64,000 nucleotides of DNA from Xaviernesmea rhizosphaerae (GCF_001938945.1 NZ_MKIO01000021.1:496001-560000); one strand, 5' to 3'. Shown: positions 34,939 to 44,352, counted from the first letter of the stretch. Numbers and translations are program-made. Notes: generated by a model not told the origin, from the sequence alone.

Positions 34939-35784
34939 CTAGATATTGGCGGAGGTTGTCATCGACCGGTAGAAGGCCGGGGTCAGGCCGGCTTCGGCGC
35001 GGGCGATGTCGTTGAAGGGCGCCTTGAGCGGTCCGCGGAAATTGGCGCGCACCAGATCCTGGAAGGCGCGCACCGGATCGCGCCGCTCGCGCTGGCAGAG
35101 GAAGCGGAACCATTTGGCGCCCACGGCCACATGGCCTTTCTCATCTTCGTAGATCACGTCGAGAACGGCGGCGCTCTCTGTATCTCCCGTCTCGCGCATC
35201 TTGGCCTGCAGGGCCGGCGTCACGTCGAGCCCGCGCGCCTCGAGAATCAGCGGCACGACGGCGAGCCGGGCGGTCAGGTCGTTGCGGGTATCGTGCGCCG
35301 CCTGCCACAGACCGTCATGCGCCGGCAGATCGCCATAGTCGGCCTCCATCGCGCGCAGGCGTGCCCGCACCAGCCGGAAATGCTTGGCCTCCTCGAAGGC
35401 CACCCGCATCCATCCTTCAAAGAAGGAGAGCGGCACCGGCTGGTCGGCAAAGCGCGCCACGATATCGAGCGCCAGATCGACGGCATTGAGCTCGATATGG
35501 GCGATGGCATGCAGAAGCGCCACGCGCCCCTGCGGCGTGTGCAGCGAGCGGCGCGGCACATTGCGGGGCGGGATGAGCTCCGGGCGCTCCGGCCGGCCCG
35601 GCCGCTCGGGCACCGGCGCGTCGAGCGGCGAGCGCAGCGAGAGGCGCCGCGCCGTCCAGCGGCGCGCCGTCTCCTGGGCCAGTTCGGTCTTCAGGTCGAG
35701 ATCGGCCGCCGCAATCGCCTGTGCCGCGCCATCGCGCAGGCTGCGGATCGGCGGCAGCGCGATCGGGCCGGCCGAGGGCAGCAT
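34939..35784 (-). CDS. DUF455 family ferritin-like protein
   Basis: The 281-residue helical protein carries carboxylate/histidine pairs of a ferritin-like di-metal site: LHAIAHIELNAVDLALDIVA, MRVAFEEAKHFRLVRARL, LILEARGLDVTPALQ and IYEDEKGHVAVGAKWFRFL. DUF455 members are often called tRNA-hydroxylase-like (MiaE-like) but their reaction is not established. The start codon overlaps the stop of the upstream peroxiredoxin gene (35784), so the two are co-translated; this pairing suggests an oxidative stress link, which is inference. Confidence 0.88.
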   Translation of the reverse strand: MLPSAGPIALPPIRSLRDGAAQAIAAADLDLKTELAQETARRWTARRLSLRSPLDAPVPERPGRPERPELIPPRNVPRRSLHTPQGRVALLHAIAHIELNAVDLALDIVARFADQPVPLSFFEGWMRVAFEEAKHFRLVRARLRAMEADYGDLPAHDGLWQAAHDTRNDLTARLAVVPLILEARGLDVTPALQAKMRETGDTESAAVLDVIYEDEKGHVAVGAKWFRFLCQRERRDPVRAFQDLVRANFRGPLKAPFNDIARAEAGLTPAFYRSMTTSANI

Positions 35785-36254
35785 CAGCCTGCCGCCTTCA
35801 CAGCCTGCAGCACCTCCTCGACATGGCCCGGCACTTTCACCTTCTCCCAGACGCGCGCCACGGTGCCATCCGGCGCGATCAGGATCGTCGTGCGCTCGAC
35901 GCCCATGTAGCGCCGGCCATACATGCTCTTTTCCACCCAGACGCCATAGGCTTCGAGCGTGGTCTTCTCCTCGTCGGAGGCGAGCGCGATGCCGAGATTG
36001 TGCTTCTTGATGAACTTGTCATGCGCTTTGACCGGATCGGGCGACATGCCGATGATGGTGGCGCCGGCGGCTTCGAAATCAGGCGCGCGCGCGGTGAAGT
36101 CGATCGCCTCGACCGTGCAGCCGGAGGTGTCATCCTTCGGGTAGAAGTAGAGAACGACATGCCGGCCGCGATGATCGGCCAGCGAAATCGTGCCGCCGCC
36201 ATCGCGCGGCAGCGTGAAGTCGGGAGCGGGGGAGCCAACAGCGGGCAGGGTCAT
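35784..36254 (-). CDS. bcp: Thioredoxin-dependent peroxiredoxin, Bcp/PrxQ family
   Basis: The 156-residue protein has the PrxQ core: SPAPDFTLPRDGGGTISLAD, VLYFYPKDDTSGCTVEAIDF with the peroxidatic Cys, GMSPDPVKAHDKFIKKHNLG and YMGVERTTILIAPDGTVARV. The position five residues after the peroxidatic Cys, which holds the resolving Cys in many PrxQ proteins, is not Cys, so it is probably a 1-Cys or differently resolved type. It reduces hydroperoxides in the cytoplasm. ATGA overlap with the DUF455 gene. Confidence 0.94.
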   Translation of the reverse strand: MTLPAVGSPAPDFTLPRDGGGTISLADHRGRHVVLYFYPKDDTSGCTVEAIDFTARAPDFEAAGATIIGMSPDPVKAHDKFIKKHNLGIALASDEEKTTLEAYGVWVEKSMYGRRYMGVERTTILIAPDGTVARVWEKVKVPGHVEEVLQAVKAAG

Positions 36255-36788
36255 ATTGAATTCTCCTTATCGACCATTTCTCGCCGCACTTATATGGTCC
36301 TTGCGGCCCGATGGACCACCTGGGATTCGCGTGAGGCCGAGGTTTTCGACAGGATGGTGGCGCGGTCTGGGGCATCGCGCTGCAACGGGGTGAGAGATTT
36401 TCAGATCAGCCCGATGCAACCCAAGAGATCTCGGGCGAAGAGATCTCGGGCATGACGCTGCTTGTGATTGGCGGTCCGATGCTTCGGGATCTGTGCGGAA
36501 GGGCGGGGCGGCGGTCCTGTTTGAAGGCTGGTTTAAGGGCTAGCCCATGCCATCCCGGTCGGATCGCACACAGGGTCACGGAGCCTTGTCTTTCCGATGA
36601 CGGGACCCATCTCGCTGATTGCAGGCGGCGGGACCATGACGCAAGGGGGCCGGCATTAACGCGGCCTCCGCGCCGATCAGATTGACGACGATGTGCGTGC
36701 TGCGCCTGCGCCGGCACACCAATGCGCCAGAAGAGGAAGAAGCCGCGCTGATGCCTTTCAACGACAGACCCGAAAGCTGAGCCTGCCG
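36255..36788. other. Gap of about 530 bases with a 15-bp tandem repeat and a possible 29-codon ORF
   Basis: AAGAGATCTCGGGC occurs twice (36423-36436 and 36438-36451), one base apart. A short frame from ATG 36691 to 36780 encodes MCVLRLRRHTNAPEEEEAAL and nine more residues and ends nine bases before the AsmA-like gene; it could be a leader peptide but has no clear ribosome binding site. No RNA gene was recognised. Confidence 0.4.
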
Positions 36789-39700
36789 ATGAGCGACATC
36801 CGCAATGAGCATGAGGCCCCGCCTCCTCCCGCAGCCACGCCGCCGGCGACGACCCCCGGCGCGCCAGGTGAGACCGGCGCGGGCAAAGGCCGAACGCGCC
36901 GTCGGCGCGGCTGGCCGGCCAGGCTGTTCAACGGCTGCCTCGGCCTGATCGTGATCGTGATCCTGGGCGCCGCGGGCCTCGTCGCCGCCATGGAGAACGG
37001 AGCCTTCGACAGCGTGCTGAACGAGCGCGCCACGGCGGCGCTCGACGCCGCCGTCGGCGAGAATTTTCGTGCGGAGGTGCGCTCCACCGTTCTGCGCCTT
37101 TCGCCCGATGGCGGCCTCGCGCTGCGCGCGCGCGGCGTGGCGCTGATCGACAATGCCAGCAATGCGCAGTTGATGAGCGCGGATGCAGTGTCGATCGAAG
37201 TCGATATGCGCGCGCTCCTGTCAGGACGCCTGGCGGTGACGCGCATCGAGGCTGATGGCGCGACGTTCGATTCCGCCCTCCTGCCGTCCGGCGGCCCGCT
37301 CGACCTGACCACGCTGCGCATTGCCAGCGTTCCCCAGGGGCTCGACGCCGTCTTCAAGCAGATGGATGCGATCGAGACGCTGATCAGCCGCAGCCAGACC
37401 AATGTCGTGCGTCTCTCGGATGTGAAGCTGGCGCTTGCGGGCCCGCGCAACCGCGTGGTCTCGGTGGATGTCGAGCGGCTGGACTTTGCCCGCGCACCCG
37501 ATGGCTCCATGGCGATCGACGGCGCCTTTTCCATAGACGGACATGAAGCCGAGCTGCATCTGAAAGCGGAGCGGGGCGCGGGCCGCATCGAACGCTTGAG
37601 CGGCGCGTTGAGCGGCCTGCCGCTGCAAGCCCTGCTCTATCGCCCCGAGACGGACACCGAACCGGCCTTCGGCATCCAGGCCGAGGGCGGCCTGTCTATC
37701 GAGGCCATTCGCGGGCAGGGTGGTGCCCCCGGCCTGACGCTTTCGGCCCATGTCGCGCCCGGCACCTTCCATGCCGGCGACCTGCAGTCCGACGTGCTGC
37801 CGAGCGATCTCACGGCGTCCTATGATTTCGATCGCCGCGTGATCGTGCTGCAGCCCTCGATGCTGCGCTTCGGCGATGCCGTCTATCCGCTGGCGGGCAC
37901 GCTGGCCGATCTTGCCGACCCAGCCGATCCGCAGGCCAAGGGCTTCGCCATCGACCTCGGCGTTATCGAAGGGCTGGCGGCGGCCACCGATGTCAACGAG
38001 GCGCCGCTGCCGTTCAATGCGACGATCAAGGGCCAGTTCCTGACCCAGACGCGCAATCTCGTTCTCAACGAGATGGCGATTCACAGCGCGTTGGGTTCAT
38101 TGGTCGGCTCGCTGTCGGTCCAGTTCGGCACGACCTCGCCGGGGATCACCTTCGCCGCCTTGACCACCGATATGGCCTCGTCCGCCGTCAAGCAGCTCTG
38201 GCCCTGGTGGATGGGCAAGAATGCACGCAACTGGGTGGTGGCCAACATCTTCGGCGGCACGGTGAAGAATGGCAAGATCGAGGTGTCGATCGCCGAGGGC
38301 CGGCTGGCGGCAACGCCCGGTCCGGTCGATCTGGACGAGAACGAACTCAAGCTCGATTTCTCCATCGCTGACGCCCGCGTCAACATTGCCGGCGACATTC
38401 CGCCGCTGCGCGACGCCGATGGCAGCCTGAAACTGCGCGGCAAGCGTGTCGAGATCCAGTTCGACAAGGCCGCATCCTATTTCCCCTCCGGGCGCAAGGT
38501 GATGCTGGACGAGGGAACGCTGATCATGCCGGATGTGCATACCAAGCCCCTGATGGCGGAGATGCGCCTGGCGATCAGCGGGCAGGCGGATGCCGTGGCC
38601 GAGCTGACGACGTTCAAGCCGATCGACGCGCTGCGGCGCACGCCGTTCAAGCCAGATGACTTCAGGGGCCAGATCTCTGCCCATGTGGGCGCGCGCATCG
38701 GGCTGATCAACGATCAGCATCCGCCGCCGCCGCAATGGCAGGCCGAGCTGCAGCTCGACGGCGTGTCGCTGACGCGGCCCTTCTCCGGCCGCACCATTAC
38801 CGATGTCGAAGGTGCTCTGCGGATCGATCCGCAGCAGGCGCAGCTCGACGCGACGGGCAAAGTCGACAGCTTCCCGCTCGACCTGACCATGGTGGAGCCG
38901 ATCGGCGACAATGCGAAGGTGAAGCGGCTGCGCACCATCTCCGGCACACTGCCATCCGGCGCGCTCACCAAGCTGGCGCCCGAGCTGTCCAGCATCGTCA
39001 CCGGGCCGATGGGCCTCGACATGTCGCTCGAGGATGGCGGACGGCAGGTGATCAATCTCGACCTCGCCAAGGCGACGGTGACTTTCCCCTATATCGGCTG
39101 GAGCAAGGGCCCCGGCGTGCCGGCCAAGGCGGCCCTGACCGTCACGGACAAGAACGGCACGACCTCCGTCAGGGGGCTCAAGCTCACCGGCGACAGCTTC
39201 GGCATTGCCGGCGATATGGTGCTGGACAAGGCCGGCCTCGTCAGCGCCCAGTTCGGCACGATCCGGCTCAGCACCGAGGACGATTTCGCCCTCGGCCTGA
39301 AGCGGCAGAAAGGCGGCTATGCGATCAACGTCTCGGGCGATTCGCTCGATGCGCGCACGGTGATCGCCGGCATGAAGGAGCCCGGGGGCAAGCCCACCGG
39401 CGTCGGCGATCCCCAGCGCATCAGCGTGACGGGCAATCTCAACGCGATGCGGGGCTTCCATGGCGAGCAGCTTTCCAACGTCAATCTGAGCTATGCCGCC
39501 AAGGGCCGCGAGATCAGCGGCCTGACGCTCTCGGCCGTCACCGGCAGCAGCCAGGCCGTGGTCGCGCGCATGGCGGCGGATGGCGATACGGTGGAGCTGA
39601 CCAGCGGCGATGCCGGCGCCGTGGCCCGTTTCGCCGACATCTACAGCAATATGCGCGGCGGCCTTCTGAACCTGAAACTGCGCGCGCGCGGCGCCGGCTC

Positions 39701-40178
39701 CTGGCGCGGTACGGTAGACATCCGCAAATTCTCGATCGTGGACGAGGCGCGGCTGCAGTCGATGGTCTCGAGCCCCGCGCCTGACGGGCGCAGCCTGGGC
39801 GATGCGGCCAAGAAGGATATCGACGTGAAGACGGCCCGCTTCGAGCGCGCCTTCGCCAATCTGGCGCTCGACGGCGGCGCGATCTCCGTGGGCAATGGCG
39901 TGGTGCGCGGTGTCGATGTCGGCGCCACCTTCCAGGGCACGGTGCGCGACGCCAATGGCATGATGGACATGACCGGCACCTTCATGCCGGCCTATGGGCT
40001 GAACCGGCTATTCGGCGCCGTGCCGATCATCGGCGACCTGCTCGGCAATGGCCGCGACCGCGGCCTGCTCGGCATCACCTTCAAGCTCTCAGGGCGCTTC
40101 GACAAGCCCGATCTGACCATCAATCCGCTGTCGATCATCGCACCGGGCGTGTTCCGCTCGATCTTCGAGTTCCAGTAA
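36789..40178 (+). CDS. Large AsmA/YhdP-like protein (DUF3971-type)
   Basis: The 1129-residue protein begins with a Pro-rich cytoplasmic tail and an Arg-rich patch, then one membrane helix (LGLIVIVILGAAGLVAAMEN, about residues 52-71), and is otherwise a long periplasmic beta-rich chain. It contains an ARGVALIDNASNAQLMSADA-type AsmA start, repeated GxLxxLxG-type strands, and a DUF3971-like middle (WPWWMGKNARNWVVANIFGG). The C-terminus (GLLGITFKLSGRFDKPDLTI then NPLSIIAPGVFRSIFEFQ) is typical of AsmA-like proteins. By family it may act in lipid movement between the membranes, like YhdP/TamB. It is monocistronic and ends at a strong bidirectional terminator. Confidence 0.87.
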   Translation: MSDIRNEHEAPPPPAATPPATTPGAPGETGAGKGRTRRRRGWPARLFNGCLGLIVIVILGAAGLVAAMENGAFDSVLNERATAALDAAVGENFRAEVRSTVLRLSPDGGLALRARGVALIDNASNAQLMSADAVSIEVDMRALLSGRLAVTRIEADGATFDSALLPSGGPLDLTTLRIASVPQGLDAVFKQMDAIETLISRSQTNVVRLSDVKLALAGPRNRVVSVDVERLDFARAPDGSMAIDGAFSIDGHEAELHLKAERGAGRIERLSGALSGLPLQALLYRPETDTEPAFGIQAEGGLSIEAIRGQGGAPGLTLSAHVAPGTFHAGDLQSDVLPSDLTASYDFDRRVIVLQPSMLRFGDAVYPLAGTLADLADPADPQAKGFAIDLGVIEGLAAATDVNEAPLPFNATIKGQFLTQTRNLVLNEMAIHSALGSLVGSLSVQFGTTSPGITFAALTTDMASSAVKQLWPWWMGKNARNWVVANIFGGTVKNGKIEVSIAEGRLAATPGPVDLDENELKLDFSIADARVNIAGDIPPLRDADGSLKLRGKRVEIQFDKAASYFPSGRKVMLDEGTLIMPDVHTKPLMAEMRLAISGQADAVAELTTFKPIDALRRTPFKPDDFRGQISAHVGARIGLINDQHPPPPQWQAELQLDGVSLTRPFSGRTITDVEGALRIDPQQAQLDATGKVDSFPLDLTMVEPIGDNAKVKRLRTISGTLPSGALTKLAPELSSIVTGPMGLDMSLEDGGRQVINLDLAKATVTFPYIGWSKGPGVPAKAALTVTDKNGTTSVRGLKLTGDSFGIAGDMVLDKAGLVSAQFGTIRLSTEDDFALGLKRQKGGYAINVSGDSLDARTVIAGMKEPGGKPTGVGDPQRISVTGNLNAMRGFHGEQLSNVNLSYAAKGREISGLTLSAVTGSSQAVVARMAADGDTVELTSGDAGAVARFADIYSNMRGGLLNLKLRARGAGSWRGTVDIRKFSIVDEARLQSMVSSPAPDGRSLGDAAKKDIDVKTARFERAFANLALDGGAISVGNGVVRGVDVGATFQGTVRDANGMMDMTGTFMPAYGLNRLFGAVPIIGDLLGNGRDRGLLGITFKLSGRFDKPDLTINPLSIIAPGVFRSIFEFQ

Positions 40179-40202
40179 AGCGTGAGCCGAACCCCATAAA
40201 AG

Positions 40203-40240
40203 AAAGGCCCGCCGGTGTCCTTGACGCGGCGGGCCTTTTT
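40203..40240. terminator. Bidirectional terminator between the AsmA-like gene and tyrS
   Basis: AAAGGCCCGCCG (40203-40214) pairs with CGGCGGGCCTTT (40227-40238), with A and T runs on the two sides, between convergent genes. Confidence 0.92.
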
Positions 40241-40261
40241 TCACGCTCGTTGCGCGCCCGT

Positions 40262-41515
40262 TCAGGCGGGGCGGACGAGGATATGCTTCTTCTTGCCGAG
40301 CGAGAGCTTGATCACGCCGTCGGCCGTGACTTCGCTTGTGCCGATCATCGCGCGCTCGTCGGAGACGGCGGCGTCGTTGATGCGCACGGCGCCGCCCTGA
40401 ACATGGCGACGTGCTTCGCCGTTCGATGCGGCGAGCCCTGCGCGCACCACGAGCGACAGCAGGCCGACGCCCGCGTCCAGCTCGCTCCGGGGCACCTCGA
40501 TCGAGGGCAGGCTGTCGGCCAGCGCGCCTTCCTCGAAGGTCTTGCGTGCGGTCTCGGCCGCTTCTTCGGCGGCCGCCCGGCCGTGGAGGACCGCGGTCAC
40601 TTCCGTGGCGAGGATCTTCTTCGCCTCGTTGATCTCCGCACCGCCCAGCGCCGCCAGCCTGGCGATCTCATCCATCGGCAGTGTGGTGAACAGCTTGAGG
40701 AAGCGCTCGACATCGGCATCCTCGGTGTTGCGCCAGTATTGCCAGAAGTCATAGACCGGCAGGAGATCGGCATTGAGCCAGACGGCGCCCGAGGCAGACT
40801 TGCCCATCTTGGCGCCGGATGCCGTGGTCAGCAGCGGCGACGTCAGGGCGTAGAGCTGCGGCGTGCCCATGCGATGGCCGAGATCGATGCCGTTGATGAT
40901 GTTGCCCCACTGATCCGAACCGCCCATCTGCAGGCGGCACTCGTAGCGCCGGGCGAGCTCGACGAAGTCATAGGCCTGGAGGATCATGTAGTTGAATTCC
41001 AGGAAGGAGAGCGACTGCTCCCGGTCCAGACGCGTCTTGACGCTGTCGAAGGACAGCATACGGTTGACCGAGAAGTGCCGGCCGACATCGCGCAGGAATT
41101 CGAGATAGTTCAGCGAGCGCAGCCATTCGGCATTGTTGATCATCAGGGCGCCATTGCCGGGCCGCTCGTAATCCAGATAGCTGGAGAACACCCGCTTGAT
41201 CGAGGCGATGTTCTCCTCGATCATCTCGACAGTCATCAGCTTGCGCGCCTCCTCCTTGAAGGAGGGATCGCCGACCATGCCGGTGCCGCCGCCCATCAGC
41301 GAGATCGGCCGGTGGCCGGTCGCCTGGAACCAGTGCAGCATCATGATCTGGGTGAGGTGGCCGACATGCAGGCTGGAGGCCGTGGGATCATAGCCGATAT
41401 AAGCAGTGACCATTTCCTTCGACAGAAGATCGTCCAGACCCGTCTCGTCGGAAATCTGGTGAATGAAGCCGCGCTCCTTGAGCGTGCGCAGGAAATCGGA
41501 TTTGAATTCGGACAT
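40262..41515 (-). CDS. tyrS: Tyrosyl-tRNA synthetase
   Basis: The 417-residue class I synthetase has the HIGH-type motif in [19 protein letters not shown], tyrosine pocket residues in [20 protein letters not shown] and [20 protein letters not shown], the KMSKS-type loop [14 protein letters not shown], and a C-terminal S4 RNA-binding domain ([20 protein letters not shown]). It charges tRNA-Tyr in the cytoplasm. ATG 41515 begins [20 protein letters not shown] as in the family; the frame stays open far upstream through anmK antisense sequence, which is not coding. Confidence 0.97.
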   Translation of the reverse strand: MSEFKSDFLRTLKERGFIHQISDETGLDDLLSKEMVTAYIGYDPTASSLHVGHLTQIMMLHWFQATGHRPISLMGGGTGMVGDPSFKEEARKLMTVEMIEENIASIKRVFSSYLDYERPGNGALMINNAEWLRSLNYLEFLRDVGRHFSVNRMLSFDSVKTRLDREQSLSFLEFNYMILQAYDFVELARRYECRLQMGGSDQWGNIINGIDLGHRMGTPQLYALTSPLLTTASGAKMGKSASGAVWLNADLLPVYDFWQYWRNTEDADVERFLKLFTTLPMDEIARLAALGGAEINEAKKILATEVTAVLHGRAAAEEAAETARKTFEEGALADSLPSIEVPRSELDAGVGLLSLVVRAGLAASNGEARRHVQGGAVRINDAAVSDERAMIGTSEVTADGVIKLSLGKKKHILVRPA

Positions 41516-41707
41516 GGTCCCGTCTCTTCTTCGTCTGGATCGGCCAGCGCTTCGTCCTGGTCTGGCGGCGAGGGGCTTGCGCCCGGACGCGCCGTCATGC
41601 ATCTGCGCGCTCTGGCGGACGCGCAAGGTCACGGGCGCCATTATCATCAAAAAGTTGACTGTGCACCCGTTTGTTGAATAGGCCCGCGCCAGCAGAGGAG
41701 AACGGCG

Positions 41708-42835
41708 ATGACCGCAAGCCTGACCGCGATCGGCCTGATGAGCGGCACCAGCCTCGACGGGATCGATGTCGCGCTCCTGCGCACGGACGGCCTGCGTGTC
41801 GAAGCGCGGGGACCTTCGCTTGCCGTGCCCTATCCCCCAAGCTTCCGCCGCCGGCTGCTGGATGGGCTGGAGGTCGCCAGGCAGATCCGGCTGCGCTTTG
41901 ACAGGCCAGGCATGCTGGCGCGGCTGGAGCAGGATCTCACCGCCCTGCATGCGGTTGCGGTGCAGGATTTCCTGCATGCCAACAGCCTGACGCCTGGCGA
42001 GATCGACGTGATCGGCTTTCACGGCCAGACCGTGCTCCACCGACCGCAGGAGGGGCTGACGGTCCAGATCGGCGACGGCGGCGCTCTGGCGCGCGCCACC
42101 GGAATCCGCACGGTCTACGACATGCGCGCGCGCGACATGGAGGACGGCGGGCAGGGCGCGCCGCTCATCCCCGCCTATCACGCCGCCCTTGCCGAGGCGC
42201 TGCCTGCGCAGCTTTCGCGGCCCGTCGTCTTCGTCAATATTGGCGGCATCTCGAACCTGACCTTTCTCGGCCGGGATCCGGGCCAGCTGATCGCCTTCGA
42301 CAGCGGCCCGGGCAACACGCTGATCGACCAATGGGTGGAGGCGCATACGGGTGCGGCCTGCGATATCGACGGACGGCTGGCGGCGGCGGGAAAGCTCGAT
42401 GCCGGCCTGATCGAGCGCTACCTCGCCCATCCCTTCTTCACCGGCAATCATCGCCGCGCGCTCGACCGCAACGACTTCGCCCCGCCGGAAAAGGGCAGCC
42501 TGCCGCTGGAGGCGGGCGCGCGCAGTCTGGCGCGCGTGACCGCCGCCGCGATTCTCGCCTCCGCCCGGCACCTGCCGGAACGGGTCGGCACCTATGTCAT
42601 CTGCGGCGGGGGACGGCACAATCCGGTGATCTTGCAGGATCTACGCGATCTCGCGGGGCAAGAGGGCGCCCAGGTGATCACGGCCGAGGATGCAGGGTTC
42701 GATGGCGATGCGATGGAGGCCGAGGCCTGGGCGTTCCTGGCGGTGCGCGCGCTGAAAGGCCTGCCGCTGACCTATCCGGGCACCACTGGGGTGAGCGCGC
42801 CCGTGACGGGCGGCGTGGTGGCGGAGCCGGACTGA
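41708..42835 (+). CDS. anmK: Anhydro-N-acetylmuramic acid kinase
   Basis: The 375-residue protein starts with [20 protein letters not shown], the ATP/sugar-binding signature of AnmK, and has [13 protein letters not shown] with the catalytic region, [32 protein letters not shown] and [14 protein letters not shown]. It phosphorylates and opens 1,6-anhydroMurNAc during cell-wall recycling to give MurNAc-6-phosphate. GAGGAG lies before ATG 41708. It is divergent from tyrS, a pairing seen in many rhizobia. Confidence 0.96.
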   Translation: MTASLTAIGLMSGTSLDGIDVALLRTDGLRVEARGPSLAVPYPPSFRRRLLDGLEVARQIRLRFDRPGMLARLEQDLTALHAVAVQDFLHANSLTPGEIDVIGFHGQTVLHRPQEGLTVQIGDGGALARATGIRTVYDMRARDMEDGGQGAPLIPAYHAALAEALPAQLSRPVVFVNIGGISNLTFLGRDPGQLIAFDSGPGNTLIDQWVEAHTGAACDIDGRLAAAGKLDAGLIERYLAHPFFTGNHRRALDRNDFAPPEKGSLPLEAGARSLARVTAAAILASARHLPERVGTYVICGGGRHNPVILQDLRDLAGQEGAQVITAEDAGFDGDAMEAEAWAFLAVRALKGLPLTYPGTTGVSAPVTGGVVAEPD

Positions 42836-43026
42836 GAGCGATCATCGCCGGCATCGACGAGGCCGCGCTGCGCGCTCTGGCGAAATTTTTCGAAGGCCTC
42901 GAATTCCTCGACCATCCGTTCGCTCATCTCGCAAAGCAGGCTCGCGACCGTCACGTTCTGGAGCGCGGCGACCCGTTTGATCCGCTCGGCAAGGTCGCTC
43001 GATGCGGGAAAGCTCAGCCGGGTCAT
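42772..43026 (-). CDS. Small CopG/ribbon-helix-helix-like protein (possible antitoxin)
   Basis: The 84-residue frame begins [20 protein letters not shown] and continues [20 protein letters not shown], the beta strand plus two helices expected of a ribbon-helix-helix DNA-binding domain. AAGGCGG lies eight bases before ATG 43026. The last 20 or so residues run antisense over the end of anmK and look unconserved (Pro/Thr/Gly-rich). No toxin gene is seen beside it. It may be an orphan antitoxin or a remnant. Confidence 0.48.
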   Translation of the reverse strand: MTRLSFPASSDLAERIKRVAALQNVTVASLLCEMSERMVEEFEAFEKFRQSAQRGLVDAGDDRSQSGSATTPPVTGALTPVVPG

Positions 43027-43347
43027 GCGCATCCGCCTTTTCTGACAAAGGCCACAGCGCAGGCGTTCGACAAAACGCGCAAGAACGCCATCAATCCTTC
43101 GACCTGCCTCAAAATCATGTCGGGCCTCCGATATCATCGCAAGGACAAGGTCGGGAGCGTGGGACACGGGCATCATGTTCAGCCCGTCGACATCCCGACG
43201 GCCTCTTCTATAACACATCCCGCCTGACGTGTAGAGACGCCGCAATATGACAGCCAAAAGTTTGGTTAGCTTATGGTGCCTCGCGATATCCCGGCTTGGC
43301 AGAGCCTGTTTCGAAATGGAGCGCGCTTATGCGGCTTGATGGCGCAT

Positions 43348-43381
43348 AAAAAAACGGAGGCCCTCGGGACGAGGACCTCCG
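43348..43381 (-). terminator. Reverse-strand rho-independent terminator
   Basis: CGGAGG (43355-43360) pairs with CCTCCG (43376-43381), extended by CCTCG/CGAGG inside, and the reverse strand continues into seven T residues. It lies about 190 bases beyond the alpha/beta hydrolase stop, so it ends that transcript or a small RNA from the inverted-repeat region. Confidence 0.75.
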
Positions 43382-43451
43382 CTCATGATTGGACCGTTCA
43401 CGGATCGGCTCCGCCGCTGCGGCGGCCGATCTTACAGTCTGTTCAAGAATT

Positions 43452-43556
43452 GCCGTTGGCCTGACGAAAATAGTGATTTCGAGAACCGGAGCACAGCGTA
43501 TTTTCGTACGTGAGCACCGGAAGCACAGAAATTGCCATTTGCAGGCGGCCAACGGC
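43452..43556. repeat. Imperfect long inverted repeat, about 105 bases
   Basis: GCCGTTGGCC (43452-43461) and its exact complement GGCCAACGGC (43547-43556) bound a region whose inner parts also pair with interruptions (GAAAATAGTGATTTC against GAAATTGCCATTTGC). The AT content exceeds that of neighbours. It could be an old mobile palindrome or encode a structured RNA. Confidence 0.5.
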
Positions 43557-43573
43557 GATTATTGGATAGACTG

Positions 43574-44251
43574 TTAGCGAAGCCGTTTGGCAGCGGGTTC
43601 CGGCGTCAGCTCGCCCATCAGGCGGCGATCGAGATAGTCCTCGCATTCCGCCATCAGCGTTTCGACCTGGCCGTTGAAGAAATGGTTGGCCTCCGGCACG
43701 GTGCGATGGGTGATCAGGATGCCCTTCTGCGCCTTCAGCTTCTCGACCAGATTGTTGACGTCCTTTTCCGGCGCGACCTTATCCAGCTCGCCATTGATGA
43801 TCAGGCCGGAGGAGGGGCAGGGCGCCAGGAAGGAGAAGTCATAGGTGTTGGGCTGCGGCGCCACCGAGATGAAGCCTTCGATTTCCGGCCGGCGCATCAG
43901 GAGCTGCATGCCGATCCAGGCGCCGAAGGAATAGCCGGCCACCCAGCAGCTCTTCGAATCGGGATGCATGCTCTGCACCCAGTCGAGCGCGGAGGCTGCG
44001 TCCGACAGTTCGCCGGCGCCATGGTCGAATTCGCCCTGGCTGCGGCCGATCGAGCGGAAATTGAAACGCAGCGTGGTGAAGCCCCGCTTCTGGAACATGT
44101 AGAACAGCTGGTAGACGATCTGATTGTTCATCGTCCCGCCGAACTGCGGATGCGGATGCAGCACGATCGCGATCGGCGCATTCTTCTGCTTGGACGGCTG
44201 GTAACGACCCTCCAGTCGCCCTGCGGGACCGTTGAAAATCACTTCAGGCAT
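43574..44251 (-). CDS. Alpha/beta hydrolase (YsgA/YfhR-like dienelactone-hydrolase-type fold)
   Basis: The 225-residue protein has VLHPHPQFGGTMNNQIVYQL (oxyanion region), LRFNFRSIGRSQGEFDHG, the nucleophile elbow in WVAGYSFGAWIGMQLLMR (G-Y-S-F-G, Ser nucleophile), a late Asp in IINGELDKVAPEKDV and the His in EANHFFNGQVE. Substrate is unknown. ATG 44251 has CGGAGA upstream. It diverges from the suf operon; the iron-responsive-like region between could influence both. Confidence 0.9.
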   Translation of the reverse strand: MPEVIFNGPAGRLEGRYQPSKQKNAPIAIVLHPHPQFGGTMNNQIVYQLFYMFQKRGFTTLRFNFRSIGRSQGEFDHGAGELSDAASALDWVQSMHPDSKSCWVAGYSFGAWIGMQLLMRRPEIEGFISVAPQPNTYDFSFLAPCPSSGLIINGELDKVAPEKDVNNLVEKLKAQKGILITHRTVPEANHFFNGQVETLMAECEDYLDRRLMGELTPEPAAKRLR

Positions 44252-44302
44252 TGCATCTCCGGAAAAAATGGGGCGGCCATGCCGCGTCCTGCCCATGCTG
44301 TC

Positions 44303-44331
44303 TTGACGAAAGCAGTCAGCTTTTCTAGAAC
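44303..44331 (+). promoter_or_regulatory. Predicted promoter of the suf operon
   Basis: TTGACG (44303-44308) and TAGAAC (44326-44331) are 17 bases apart. The expected start falls at about 44338, inside the Irr-like element. A TGA-N9-TCA pair (44304-44318), the outer frame of an RirA box, overlaps the -35 but its inner bases do not match. Confidence 0.55.
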
Positions 44332-44335
44332 GCAG

Positions 44336-44352
44336 TTTAGAACCATTCAAAA
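44336..44352. promoter_or_regulatory. Irr iron-control-element-like site (TTTAGAA-N3-TTCTAAA)
   Basis: TTTAGAACCATTCAAAA matches the ICE consensus of rhizobial Irr at 13 of 14 defined positions. It overlaps the predicted transcription start of the suf operon, where binding of Irr would block transcription. Rhizobial suf operons are known targets of iron regulators; binding here is inferred. Confidence 0.55.

Larger units (their letters stand above)
43027..43573. other. Gap of about 550 bases with a terminator and an imperfect long inverted repeat
   Basis: Apart from the reverse-strand terminator (43348-43381) and the imperfect inverted repeat (43452-43556), both listed separately, I see no gene. 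Several short frames on both strands lack ribosome binding sites. Confidence 0.45.

Noticed and set aside
41516..42619. Reverse-strand frame extending tyrS upstream by more than 360 codons
   Set aside because: The extension is antisense to anmK; TyrS has its normal start at 41515.
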